A DNA stretch of 60,507 bases from NCBI GenBank assembly GCA_000320545.1, contig ADNK01002468.1:5001-65507 (forward strand), written 5' to 3'. Shown in pieces: positions 22,976-34,466 of this stretch (positions are counted from its first letter, which is position 1; the number at the start of each line of letters is the position of its first letter). Origin of the DNA: Bigelowiella natans CCMP2755 (taxonomy: Eukaryota > Cercozoa > Chlorarachniophyceae). Both the position numbers and the translations under genes were made by a program. The notes beneath the pieces are model-generated. The model was not told where the DNA came from. It was given only the letters and a program-made list of their open reading frames with translations, and did no database searches.

Positions 22976-22983
22976 GTATATTT

Positions 22984-23065
22984 TAGTGCTGTAGCTGCCG
23001 CTTCGCACAGGTACATTAGGATGACTGTTGAAAAAGTGTAACCACTTCATTACATCTCACATGTA
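22984..23065 (+). repeat. Dispersed repeat terminus, copy C
   Basis: GCTGTAGCTGCCGCTTCGCA, then GTACATTAGGATGACTGTTG and AAAAAGTGTAACCACTTC, with ATTACATCTCACATG at the end. It lies in the same orientation as copy B, about 160 bp downstream. Confidence 0.7.
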
Positions 23066-23109
23066 CGAGCACATTTGACATCGCAAAGCGATCGAGTGTG
23101 ATTTATCAC

Positions 23110-23237
<128 letters not shown>

Positions 23238-24259
23238 AGGCACATACATACATCTTAAGATATATCAGGCGGCGCAGAGGTATTCCCAACATAACGTATA
23301 ATTACATTCACAAAAAGAAACAAAATCAGCGGTACACAAAACGAATTATATTGCTATTGTGCGAAGATACTTATGGGTCATCGATAGTGATGCCATTCAC
23401 ACCTCACCATAACGTATCACTCGACTAACTGTATGGGATTAGAGTTTATTATTATCTGCCCGCAAATGCGCAGCATTCTCTATGAGACTGCAGACTATTG
23501 TTCTCAATTCGCAAGAAACTTACCACTCAAATTGTATCACAATTATCTTCAGCGAACTCTGCATAAAATTAAATTGAACAATAAGAACGTATTTTTCCCA
23601 CTCTGGATCGGAGTAAACTTTGAGGATGTAGCTCAGAAATGACATGAAAAAAAAGTTGTATAATCATTTGCCCCAAAAGAACATAAGCGATTAAGCCTTT
23701 CTCGTCATCATTGCTACAAAAGAAAGAAGAGGAGAAGATGAATACGCAACCGACCTCTGCTTTCCAGTCACATTCTTAAAAGCCCCCCATGAACATGCGT
23801 GGAAAACCGCGTATGTGCGGAGAGTTTTCTCTAAAACAAACAAAAATATATGAAGCGACAAGAATATTTCACACAAACTGAAAAAAATTGCATGGGTTTT
23901 CCAGCCGAATCAGCCATCAGATATTTTGCCGGTAATTTGAGTGAAACTTTTCAGAACAGACACAGTCCATGATTCAACCCACCTCAAGTAAGTTCCTTAG
24001 CTGTGCAAATTCAAACAGTTACATCACAGAATATACCAATAATTTTTTCCGAATTCGCCCGATCTTAATTTCCTCCTCGAAATCGAACGATTCCTTCGTA
24101 TTTGCCGTTATCACTTCGAAGGGAGTCATCATCGTCGAAGGAAAAAGACGAGTCCCCTGGCATTCTAATAGCCTCGCCCGAATATAGGAGTTTGAGAAGT
24201 GGATCAACCGTAAAAGGGGAATAAAATCAACACAGAGCAGACTGCAGCAAAGACGACGA

Positions 24260-24665
24260 ATGGGAGACGCGGTAGAAGGATCCGAACTTACAGCTGAGGA
24301 GCTCAGGTAATGATACTCTCGTAATGCGTGCATGTAAGAAATAGCAAATAGCCCCCCCGTTGCATCCACTTAATCCATAATACCGTAGGGAACTACAGAT
24401 GCGGTCGAGAATCGAGGAAAAGCTAGTTCAGGAGGGAGAGAAGGAGAAAATTCTTGACCTCCTTCGAAAGAGGCTGATAGAATCAGGATGGAGGGACCAA
24501 CTCAAAAAACACTGCAGTGAGATCATACGGAACAAGGGGCAGGATAAAATTACGATCGATGATCTTGCAAAAGAGATCATGCCAATGGGAAAGGCAAAAA
24601 TACCTCAGAAAGTGAAAGAAGAGATGCTGGAACGGCTTCAAAAATTCCTGGCCAATTCATCATAG
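24260..24665 (+). CDS. ENY2: Sus1/ENY2 transcription and mRNA-export factor
   Basis: ENY2 (yeast Sus1) is a small helical protein shared by the SAGA deubiquitinase module and the TREX-2 complex at the nuclear pore. It links transcription to mRNA export. Exons are 24260-24306 and 24389-24665, joined in phase 2, giving 107 aa; the family is about 95-105 aa. The family pattern is clear: MRSRIEEKL..EGE.E, then L..LLR.RLIESGWRDQLK, a KHC.E.I..KG stretch, ITIDDLA.EI.P.G.A.IP, and a final helix V..EML.RLQ.FL. Two short exons with an early intron resemble the yeast gene, which is also split by introns. The ATG at 24260 is the only start giving the usual short N-terminal tail. Confidence 0.93.
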
Positions 24666-25571
24666 CATCCTATGCTGTAATGTAGAGAGACGATGGTATA
24701 ATCGTAGAAGCGTAAGCAGTTGTAGAGAAACAATGAGTAGCAGAAAGTGAACGAGTTCATCATTAACAATGGAAGCGTGTTTTACATATGAAACATAGTT
24801 GATGCATGCTACAGTATGTTGCGAGGTTATGTATAATTATTCATTGCGTTGTACAAATCAGCAAAATTAGCAAAGTTCTTCACAAAATACGCAAGTGCGA
24901 AACACATACAATACAATGGGCACCGGTACTCTCATTGATAAGACGTTATATGCTTGCTGCTCCGTTAGCATGACACAAAACGAGGCCAGTAAGTGCCCAC
25001 TTCGCGTCGCCCTTCGTACACATGACACGGCCGTGAAATCAATGTACTGCGTAATTCCAACAAAATCAAATAAGCTGTTATTTATTTTTAGTGTATTTGC
25101 ACTTATTAGCTTGGATAGAAATCGTACACGATCACGCGTATGCGTAGGCGCATGGTCACAGCAGCCTGCTAGCCTGGGCTGCGCGACAATGCATCGATGG
25201 CCGTTCTTGTTGCCATTGTGCCTGCAGTGCGCATATACGCACGCACAGTTACTGCAGCCCACCAGGCTGCTTCATGCGCACCACAAATAAACGACAGAGC
25301 CTTAATTTTTCGTCACAAGCACTGTGTCTGTGCATGTGCGTTTTATATCATCGACGGTGAGAAAATAAAGTATCCAGCTCAACAATAACCACAATAAAAC
25401 TTAACGCAAGGCATTAATTGTTGATGCGGCTGCACTTTGCATTTAAGATGTGCGCCCAACAATTTCGACACTCTATGCGCATTGCAGGGGAACGAAATCA
25501 ATTTTCCTTGTGAATCTGAATTCGTTCATTCTTTGACTGTACATATATGCAGCTATTAACAATGAAAATAA
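24666..25571. other. Convergent intergenic region
   Basis: 3' flanks of ENY2 (+) and the scramblase gene (-). Frames of about 131 codons are open on both strands across 24867-25290, but neither shows motifs or splice sites. No repeat-family copy is seen. Confidence 0.5.
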
Positions 25572-26768
25572 TCAACGCTTCTGGTTTTTTCGTGTTTCCC
25601 AAAACATGAAGTTGGATAAGGCCCAAGCTCCTAGTGTTAGTACCTTTTCCTTCGATGATGATTCCTGGTGGTTAGGAAACTTCACAACCCAATTTTCGGC
25701 ACCACTATTCTGCAAACATAGACCGCGTGCATTCCATCCTGGCCAGTGCACTTCAATGTATCCGTCAGGATTGGCCCGCCTCGCCTCATCTAATGTACGT
25801 GCTTGGCCACCACGCTCGCGGAATACGAAAGAGCGATGGACGTGGTTGAAGCAAGTTGGGGCGCAGCAGTTTTCGCACCCATTCCTCCCACCACAGAAAA
25901 ATGGTGTATATATAGTAAGGATGTGGTTATCTCTTTCATCGTATGCATTCATAAAGCGTTCACAAGGCCAAAAGCAATTCCACCATCTCCAATCCTGTAC
26001 TACACGGCCTCTTGTTTCCTGCGTGGTTCCATCGAACAATATCAATTCTTGAGGCCACGGCATATAGCAACAGCATGGAACTGAACATCGAAATGGACGA
26101 TACATAAGAAGCATGGGATCCTGATCTTGGGGCCATCCCTCAGAGAATCGAAGCCCAGGATTTCTTCCGTTCGTTGGAGGAAAGACACCTAACTTTAGTT
26201 CCCTAGTGCTGTGAAGAGTATAGCGACAGCAGCAACTACTGTCCTCATGTACTTCCATAGCAAGGGGCTGAGCCAGAAAGTGCTCATCTCTCATTTCGCG
26301 AGGCATATCAGGTGTCCACGCCCCGACCTTGAACTATAGTCATTTGTATCATAAGGAGGAGACAATTTATGTATTAGGAGACCAAACTTTTCATCACAAT
26401 ATAAAGCTTCATACCTGGGTCTTACGCTCACAGAACCCAAACAGCACTTGACTCCAATAGAACCGTTGCCGTATGATGAGGCCATGCTTATCGGCCAGTA
26501 CGCCGTCAACAACAGCAACTGGTTCTGCCGTTACCACTTCTTCCTGTCTCGCTAATGGTTGTAACATTTCCAACTCTGTGTCTTCCAGAGCTGGGGCTGA
26601 AGGCATTAGGCCATACCTCTTTACATCTCCTTCTGAAGACCACATTACGTCATCACAAATGAGTTGCGTTCTTGTTTGAGCACTACCTTGCTCCAAGAGG
26701 GACCCGACGTTTGATCTATTCTCCATGATGGCCGTGTATCTCCCTCCCCTTTCGGACTGCCCTATCAT
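25572..26768 (-). CDS. PLSCR: Phospholipid scramblase family protein
   Basis: Scramblases move phospholipids between membrane leaflets without ATP, often under Ca2+ control. Exons are 26768-26415 and 26327-25572 (369 aa from ATG 26768), joined in phase 0 (CAG|GTATGA to TTCAAG|G). The C-terminal 240 residues fit the family: an RPFRC...CC core with a Cys-rich block (CSVPCCCYMP, a likely palmitoylation site), RVVQDWRWWN, YDERDNHILTI, a Cys-rich CENCCAPTC stretch, NWVVKFP, and the final KVLTLGAWALSNFMFWE helix. The N-terminal 115 residues are Glu/Ser-rich without a clear domain. The frame is open upstream of 26768 with a possible acceptor near 26871, so the true start may be farther upstream. It is divergent from the ABC transporter gene. 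Confidence 0.82.
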
Positions 26769-27318
26769 AGGAACGGACTCTTCCTTTGATCCGGCCTCAA
26801 GCAAAGGGAAGGAGCTACTTGTTGAGCCGTAAGGAGGGGTGTAAATGGGGACGGGTGTCACAGCTTCCCACCTTTGGAAAATTTTCCGATGTATCTTTTC
26901 CAGAGAATTAACAGAATATATGCCATGTCTCAATGGAGAAACCCCATGGAAAAAAGGACTAATGCGCTTTTTCCATTTTGGCACCTTAAAGATCACATTT
27001 GTTCGCGTTTTCCCCTAAAACACGAGCAGGTAATATCTGCGGTATTGGATATTTTACGCCTGCACTCAGCTCCTTTTTTCAGTTGGAAATCTGGGAATTT
27101 CGTTGTCTTAGCCTTGAAATCTTTATAGTTTTTGGATTTGGAATCAAAATTTCGCCAAAAATGCCCTCCCTTCTATTTGCCGAACAGCACAGCTTGTCGT
27201 ACATGCTGCTACGAGATTCCTTCCCAGAACTCGTCCTTCCCCCCTACCACTCACACTGCTTGTTCTCGGCACAATACCGCACTGAAGTGGGAGTCCAGAA
27301 CAAAATACGGAAACAAGT
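26769..27318. other. Divergent promoter region, scramblase / ABCC
   Basis: About 550 bp between the assigned starts. It may include an unrecognised 5' exon of the scramblase gene. No motif stands out. Confidence 0.4.
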
Positions 27319-30300
27319 ATGGACGGCCCCTTCGTCTATTCATTTTGCCGTCCGGACCTCTGGAAGAGGTGAGATCAGGCTATTGTTCTCCTTGCATTTG
27401 CGCCATCTTTTCTTCGTGTAGATGACCGTCTTGATTGGCCATACGATTTTCACATAACTTCTACCTGTTGGATGTTATTTTCGATTAGGGATCTTAAATT
27501 CCATTTCAACCATGATCCAAATCTGGGAAACGATTGCTTCAACGAGGTGGCCATACTATTTCCGGCTCACCTTGCAGCTATCCTCCTCATCCTGGTAAGG
27601 TTTTAGGTTCAACACCTTCCCCTCCTTCTAGGAATTTATTTTAGTTACAACCATCAAGAACGATATTTATGAGTAGAGAATCAAAAGAATTCTTTCACCA
27701 AAACATGATGAAAGGATTCTTCGCATTCACAGGTCCGATACTGGTTCTTGAAGGATGTATCATATCAAGACCAGCCAGCCATCAAGTTTACTGGGGGTTC
27801 AATTACGCTCCAAAATTCCAAAATTGCTGCATCGCTTCTCATGTCTATCATTGCTCTAATCCAACTCTTCTCCGTTATATCGCGTGAGACAGGGCCAGAA
27901 GGACACGGGGTGGCACCCTTGGAGGTCATCATGATTCTTCTAGTCACTGTGATGTATGCCATTGGTGCATTCGTCATGAATGAGGAAAAGCAATGCTACG
28001 TCAACGCTGGTGGATGGACTTTACGCCTGGCCTACATTTTGGCAGGGTTTGCCGAGATCCTGAAATTCCAGAGCGTAATCGGACATCTCCACAAAGCCGA
28101 CGTCAACACCTTTTTCATCGTGTACATCATATATGCCAGCCTGGGTTGGGCCCTCACTTTGGTTCAGATCTTCGTCTTCCCAACTGATTACGAGGTCCTT
28201 CGCGGAACGGACTACCGTGCACTACACAACAGAATTAAAAAAAGCGAGCTCGAGAGCCCCGAGAAGGACGCAGATTTCCTCTCTCTACTTACGTTTTCGT
28301 GGCTGTCTAGCCTTCTCCAAGACGGTTATCGCAAGCCCCTCCAGTCTGACGACATCTATGGCCTCGCGAAGTACGACCAGTCCAAGACATTGACAACAAC
28401 GTGGAACCCTGTGTGGAAAGACCACATGAAGCGTCCGAATCCTAGCCTTGTGAAGGCTATTTCGGAGGTGTGGGGCTACAGGTTTTGGGGTGGTGGAATG
28501 CTAAAGCTGATAAATGACGGCGCGCAATTTATCGGCCCCATATTTCTCAGCCTCCTCGTCGACTTTGTAGGAGACAGGGACCAGCCCGAATGGAAAGGCT
28601 ACTTTTACGCCGGTCTGCTATTCGTCTGTACGATGATAGGCGCAGTTGGTGAAGCCCAATACTTCCAAATAGTTATGCGTGTCGGAGCACAAGTTCGCTC
28701 GGCGCTGCAGAACTCTGTCTTCAAGAAATCCATGTATATTAGCAATAAGGGCCGTCGAGAAGGCAAGTTCGGAGCAAACCTTGCTGTGAACAACCTAATC
28801 TCCTCGGACTGTGAAAACATCGAAATGGCTACGAGAAACTTCCACATTCTTTGGTCGTCGCCTCTGCGTATCTTCATCTCGATATTCTTACTCTACCGTG
28901 AGTTGTCTTGGCCTTCTCTGGTGGGGGCAGCCTTTCTTGTGATGATGATCCCCTTGCAGAAACAAGTAGTCACAAGACTTACGCGGTATGCCAGGGCTGG
29001 GTTCAAACGGGCGGATAAAAGAGTGAAGAAAGAAAAGGAGGCTGTCGAGGCTATGCAAATTGTCAAATGTTATGCGTGGGAACAGTCGTTCGTCAACGAA
29101 GCGGCCAGTCTACGAGAGGCGGAGCTCTCATTCCTTCGGAAATCTGCTGTTCTGGGCGCCTTCAATATGTGCTTGATCTTCTCAGTCCCAGTCCTTGTCT
29201 CCAGCATCAGTTTCGCTGTTTACATTTTAGCTGGCAATGAGTTGACTGCAAGCAAGGCCTTCACGTCGCTCGCTCTCTACAACGTTCTCCGCATGCCCCT
29301 AATCTTCTTCCCGCAGGTAATCGCGCAGCTCACAGTGGCACTGGCGTCGATGGATCGTCTTGAAGACTACCTCTCACGCGATGAGGTCGAAGAAAAGGAG
29401 GTGATGCCTGTCCAAGAGGGCATGGCCGCAGTTCAAATCTCGGACGGAACCTTCGCCTGGGGATCTCTGGACAGCAAGAAGAACGAGGGAGAGGATGGGA
29501 AGGAGAAAAAGGAGGAAGGGGACAAGGAGATGCATGACAAGGCAGGACTTGAGACAGACTATTTCATAACTCTTAAAGATATCAACATGAAGGCTGAAAA
29601 CGGGCAGCTGGTGGCCATCATTGGAGCAACAGGAGCTGGAAAATCGTCGCTGCTGCACGCTGTTCTGGGTGAGATTCCAACTAATAGTGGCGTGGTGCAG
29701 ACTCGGGGTACTATCGCCTATGTTCCGCAGCAGGCATGGATATACAACGCAACAATTCGCAACAACATCCTGTTCGGTATGGAGTACGACGAGAAGCGCT
29801 ACTGCCGTGCTGTCAGAATCTCCGGGCTTTCCAAGGATCTCCAAAATCTTGCTGCAGGAGATATGACTGAGATTGGCGAGCGGGGGATCAACCTGAGCGG
29901 TGGGCAGAAGCAGCGCGTTAGCATCGCACGGTCGGTTTATGCAGACTGCGACGTTTACCTGCTAGATGACCCCTTCTCGGCCCTTGACGCTCATGTCGGA
30001 AAGGAGGTGTTCGAGAAGTGCGTCCACGAGGGCCTCCGAGAGAAAACGCGCATCCTGGTGACCAACCAGATCCAATTCATCCACAAAGCCGATCATATCA
30101 TCTGGCTCCACAAGAACCCCGTCGACGGTTCTGGCTTCATCCACTGCCAGGGCACCTTCCACCACCTCATGACCAACCACTCCGACTTCAGGCGGATGAT
30201 GGAGGATCAAGGCCAGACAGACAAGGAAGCGGGGGGAGAAGGAGCTGAGGCCGACGAGCACGGCGACCGCATGGCAGACGAGAAGCACCAGGACGACAAT

Positions 30301-32520
30301 CTGCTAAAGCCCGTGGCACTCACGAGAATACACTCCTCGCAGAGTATCCGCACCGAGGCCAAGGAAAAAGCTAAAAAGCAGAAAGTGAAAACAGGCAGCG
30401 CCCTGATTGTGAAGGAGGCTCGCGAGGAGGGTACCGTGAGCATGCAAGTCATCAAAGACTATGTCGTCGCGTGCGGCGGGACATGTGTGATGGTGAACTT
30501 GCTGTTCCTGTGGGTTGGCACACAAGCGCTATCTCAGGCGGCAAACTTCTGGCTAACGGTATGGACCGAGGACATGCTAGGTGATGGCTACAGTGTGGAG
30601 TTTTACCTCTCGATTTACGTCGCGTGGACGCTCGCGCAGTCCCTGGGCGAGTACGTCTCCAGCTACTACTTCGCACTGCGTGGGATCGAAGGAGCTCAGT
30701 TTCTGCACGATAAGATGTTTAAGAGCCTACTCATGGCACCTATGCGCTTCTATAATGAGACCCCATTGGGCCGTATCATCAACCGCCTCACCAAGGACCA
30801 GTCCGACATCGACCGCAACCTCTCTCGCATGATTTCCCTCGCGGCTCGAGGCGTTCTGCAGCTTGTGGGCACCATGGTGATCATCGGGGTAGTCCAACCC
30901 CTAATCCTGATCATGTTCGCGCCTGTCCTCTACCTCTTCTGGTACGCTCAGCGCTACTTCCAATGCACGGCGCGGGAAGTGAAGCGGCTAGATAGTGTGA
31001 CGCGTTCCCCCATTTATGCCCAGTTTAACCAGTGTCTCGACGGCACCAGCTCTATCCGCGCCTACAAGGCCCAGTCGCGGCTGATTGACGACTTCTACTC
31101 CAAGGTCGACAACAACGTGAGGATGTACCTCACTATTATCAGCTCAAACCGCTGGCTAGCACTCCGGCTAGAGCTTTTGGGAGCTCTTATCGCTTCCACA
31201 GCGGCAGCGGTTGTGGTGATCACGAGGAACAGCGTGCAGCCGGGCGCCGCCGGTCTGGCCTTGTCGCAGGCGTTCGCGGTTACGGGTACACTGAATCTGG
31301 TGGTCAGGCTGACTGCGGAGGCTGAGAACAATCTCAACTCGGTTGAGCGTGTCTCGGAGTATGGCAAGCTGGAATCCGAGGCGAGTGCAAGGATAAAGGA
31401 CAAGGACCCGAGTCCCAGCTGGCCGAATACGGGCAAGGTCCGGTTTGAGAACGTCCAGATGCGCTACCGCCCCGGCCTTCCGCTCGTGCTGCGCGGGCTC
31501 ACCTTCGAAGTGCAGCCGGGGCAGAAGGTCGGAATCGTCGGTAGGACGGGTGCGGGGAAGAGCTCCTTATTCGTTGCGCTGTACCGGTTGGTAGAGCTCA
31601 ATGGTGGGAAGATAGTGATAGACGGGGTGAATTGCGCGGAGATCGGGCTCTGGACCCTCCGGGAGAAGCTGAGCATCATCCCGCAGGACCCCGTGCTCTT
31701 CCGTGGGACGATTCGGTTCAACATGGACCCTTTTGACGAACACCAAGATAGAGAGATCGTCGAGGCTCTCAAACGCGCCCATCTTTTCGGTGCCCTGCAA
31801 AGCATTGTGAGGGGTATTAACGCTAAGCGCGAGGAGGCGGAGAAGCGACGACAGGAGGAGCTAGAGGTGAAGATGGAACAGAAGGAAGCTGCGGGAGAGG
31901 AAGTGGAAGTGGGCGATAACCAGGCAGGAGAAGGAGGAAGGTGCTGTGGGCTGATGGGGTCTCGTGGACAACCAAGCTCCATCAACAACGCTGGGTATGC
32001 CCCACTTACGGTCAATCTACCTGTGGGTGATAAAGGGGGGGACAATGAGAACAAGGTGATGACCGTCTTGGATGTGGAGGTGGAGGCGTCGGGCGAAAAC
32101 TTCAGCGTGGGGCAGCGTCAGCTGCTATGCCTGGCTCGCGCTCTCCTCCGGCACTCAAAGATCCTCGTGCTGGATGAGGCGACGGCCGCCGTTGATACGA
32201 AGACTGACGAGCTCATTCAACAGACCATCAGGTCGGAGTTCAAGGATTGCACCATGCTCACTATCGCGCACAGGATTAATACAATCATCGATGCGGACCG
32301 AGTGCTCGTTATGGACCTCGGACGTGTGGCGGAATACGATACACCGAAGAACCTACTTATGAACGAAGATGGCGCTTTCACTTCGTTGGTCAACGACACC
32401 GGGCCTGAGGTCTCTAAATTCCTCAAAGACGTTGCTTTCGGAAGAATCAAGCCTTTCCTCGAACGGAAGAATGATATGGAGGGCGATGCCGTCGAAGTGA
32501 AGCGAAACGACGAGTATTAA
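27319..32520 (+). CDS. ABCC: ABCC/MRP-type full ABC transporter
   Basis: ABCC proteins export organic anions and glutathione or glucuronide conjugates across the plasma membrane or vacuole. Exons are 27319-27368, 27489-27594 and 27733-32520 (1647 aa). The two small first exons encode MDGPFVYSFCRPDLW and a first membrane segment (ILFPAHLAAILLIL), so a full TMD0 is present; phases agree. Order: TMD0, L0 linker, TMD1, NBD1 (Walker A GATGAGKSS about 682, signature LSGGQKQR about 772, Walker B VYLLDDP), linker, TMD2, NBD2 (GRTGAGKSS about 1321, signature SVGQRQ about 1510, VLDEATAAVD). NBD1 has the DDP and NBD2 the DEA form, the usual ABCC asymmetry. An insert of about 80 residues rich in K/E then G/C sits inside NBD2 before the signature. 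The last exon is 4.8 kb without an intron. Confidence 0.95.
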
Positions 32521-32839
32521 AGGAAAATAGGAAATATTGCTACCGTTGAGTAAAAGCATCTCGCATTTATTGTAGCATTGGAATTTTAAATGTGAATCGG
32601 TGAGGAAGATCGAGATACTTACTTCGCTTTCGAATCAAGATAATCAAAACCCTGAAGGGAATAGAAGCTTCTCGCAATGGTTTTTCCAATTGCCACTATT
32701 ACGATGTTGCTGAAAACGTTGATGCAAAGCTGATGTGATCAAAATAACGTATATATACTGTGTCGCCTACGATGCTAGCCGCAACAATGCATACGCATAA
32801 TGCGGCACGTGCTCCTGCAGTAAGTTCCTATGCTAGCTT

Positions 32840-32925
32840 TAGCTGCTCTCACTTGCACAGCTACATATATCAGGTTGGCAATTGAACAAATTTTAATTCA
32901 TTCATTGCATCCGTCTCACATGCCA
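32840..32925 (+). repeat. Dispersed repeat terminus, copy D
   Basis: It has TTAGCTGCTCTCACTTGCAC, then AGCTACATATATCAGG, CAATTGAACAAATTTTAATTC and ATTCATTGCATCCGTCTCAC, which is the family terminus with a few differences. Confidence 0.65.
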
Positions 32926-33154
32926 GTTCGTCTGTTTGTCATAGAAATATGTCTAGATGTCATCACAAGACGGGTGCAATGAAATGGCCACATTTTCATC
33001 TTGCATGCGATGCTAGCTAGTGTCTCTGCATGTCTTGTAGTCTAGCTGTGTCCAGCTGCGCACGCGCAGGCTTCCCGCAGTGCATTGCGCTTGCATGCGC
33101 GCATTGCACGTGCGCAAACTTTGTAGAACTTGAAAGTTGCATGATGGACTGCAT

Positions 33155-34440
33155 GATGTAGTTGATCAATGAAATGGACTTTCATCATTGTTCAATGCTA
33201 GTGCATGGTCATCATCCTTACATGCTAGCATGGCTGTGCAATGCAGCGGCTGCATCGTTGATGTTGAACCTGTTGGTCTCCGCTGTGTGTGATGTGTTTC
33301 GTGCAATCAAATGCATGTTGTTCCGGTCTGCAATGTCGCGCATTTCGCACAGCAGTTCGTGTTTCCTTCTCATCAGATGTCAGTCTTTTCGTTTCGCCGT
33401 CGCGCATCACCTCTGCTAGCTCTGGTCGGCGAGTGGCAGCATGCGGCTGGCATGTGGCACGCTGTGCATGCTGGCATGCAAGCAACTCAGCAAGCAACAG
33501 CAAGTGCAGAGAGCGTGAACACGCACGTGATCTTCCAAAGAACAAACGTTGATGCGCCAATGTGCAGTGACATGGACACGGAACACACGTGCACACGTGA
33601 GACACGTGGCTCCCATTGAGATCACGTTGTTCGAGATCCCTGTGTGCCACTGCGATGCACGTGAGATTGATGGAAACTTCACAAAACATGGCACATTGCG
33701 ACTGGCAGATGTGTGGAGATCTCGAAAAAATGTGCGGACACGCCACAGAGATTCCACAGAATCACAAACCTTGAAAAGGATTTTGGGACTGCCTGGGTCC
33801 ATTTCCAACGACGTTCCCCACTAGCCCACGTTCTAGCTCACTGCTGCACTGCCTCTACAACATCGAACAAAAGTGCAGTGCAGTTGAAATTGCCAAGCAT
33901 TGTTGTCACATGGATGCGTGCCATCTGAAAGACGGGCACAATTGATCAATTGAACTTGTTCAAGGCCATCCTTGTGCGTGCAGCTGTGCAATGCAGCGGC
34001 TGCAGCGCCATCTGTGTGGTGGGCGATCTTGGAAAATTCGTGTTGTCCCGAGGACAATGTGAACAAGCAGATGCCTAATGCAACACACCTGGTGTCGTGA
34101 AAGATGTGAATCACCTCCTTCAATGCGAAGCGTGCGAACACCAATAGCTCAGATCATGAAACCAATTGAATGCGATCATGAACCGAAACGATGAGACGAA
34201 ACTACTAACTGAAGCGGAAAAAGAAGCACGGACCGATGCGCGCACTGCACGAACTCTAGAACTGCACGACTACATCGCGACGACAAGATATACATGGATG
34301 CTTTTGAATGCATGAAACACACAATTGCAGAGACAAATGGACACAGCATGAGCGCTGTAGCCGCTGCTTTGCATACATGTAGCTACATTAGGATGATCAT
34401 TGAAAAGATTTAATCACTTCATTGCATCCGTCTCACTTGC
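33155..34440. mobile_element. Degenerate element with inverted termini (DNA transposon / MITE-like)
   Basis: The left end (about 33155-33300) is an imperfect reverse complement of the right end (about 34320-34440). The left reads GATCAATGAAATGG, then CATGGTCATCATCCTTACATG and GCAATGCAGCGGCTGC. The right, reversed, reads GATGCAATGAAGTGATTAAA, then CAATGATCATCCTAATGTAG and GCAAAGCAGCGGCTAC. Similarity continues inward for another 100-150 bp. The right half (34118-34440) also matches 37968-38272 at roughly 75 percent by eye. No transposase is recognisable, so this is a decayed or non-autonomous copy. Confidence 0.5.
34345..34440 (+). repeat. Dispersed repeat terminus, copy E
   Basis: A well-preserved copy: GCTGTAGCCGCTGCTTTGCA, GTAGCTACATTAGGATGATC, ATTGAAAAGATTTAATCACT, TCATTGCATCCGTCTCAC. 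It lies just 27 bp from the stop codon of the GPCR gene and so probably within its 3' UTR. Confidence 0.75.
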
Positions 34441-34466
34441 AACATGAGACATGTTCCTTGTGACTA

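Larger units (their letters stand above)
32521..34466. other. Intergenic region with degenerate mobile-element sequence
   Basis: This lies between the 3' ends of the ABCC gene (+) and the GPCR gene (-). Copy D, the 33.1-34.4 kb element and short frames rich in H/A/R occur here. No intact gene is seen. Confidence 0.6.

Noticed and set aside
24867-25290. Two opposed 131-codon frames
   Set aside because: No domain, no splice signals and no biased composition; chance open frames in a convergent intergenic region.
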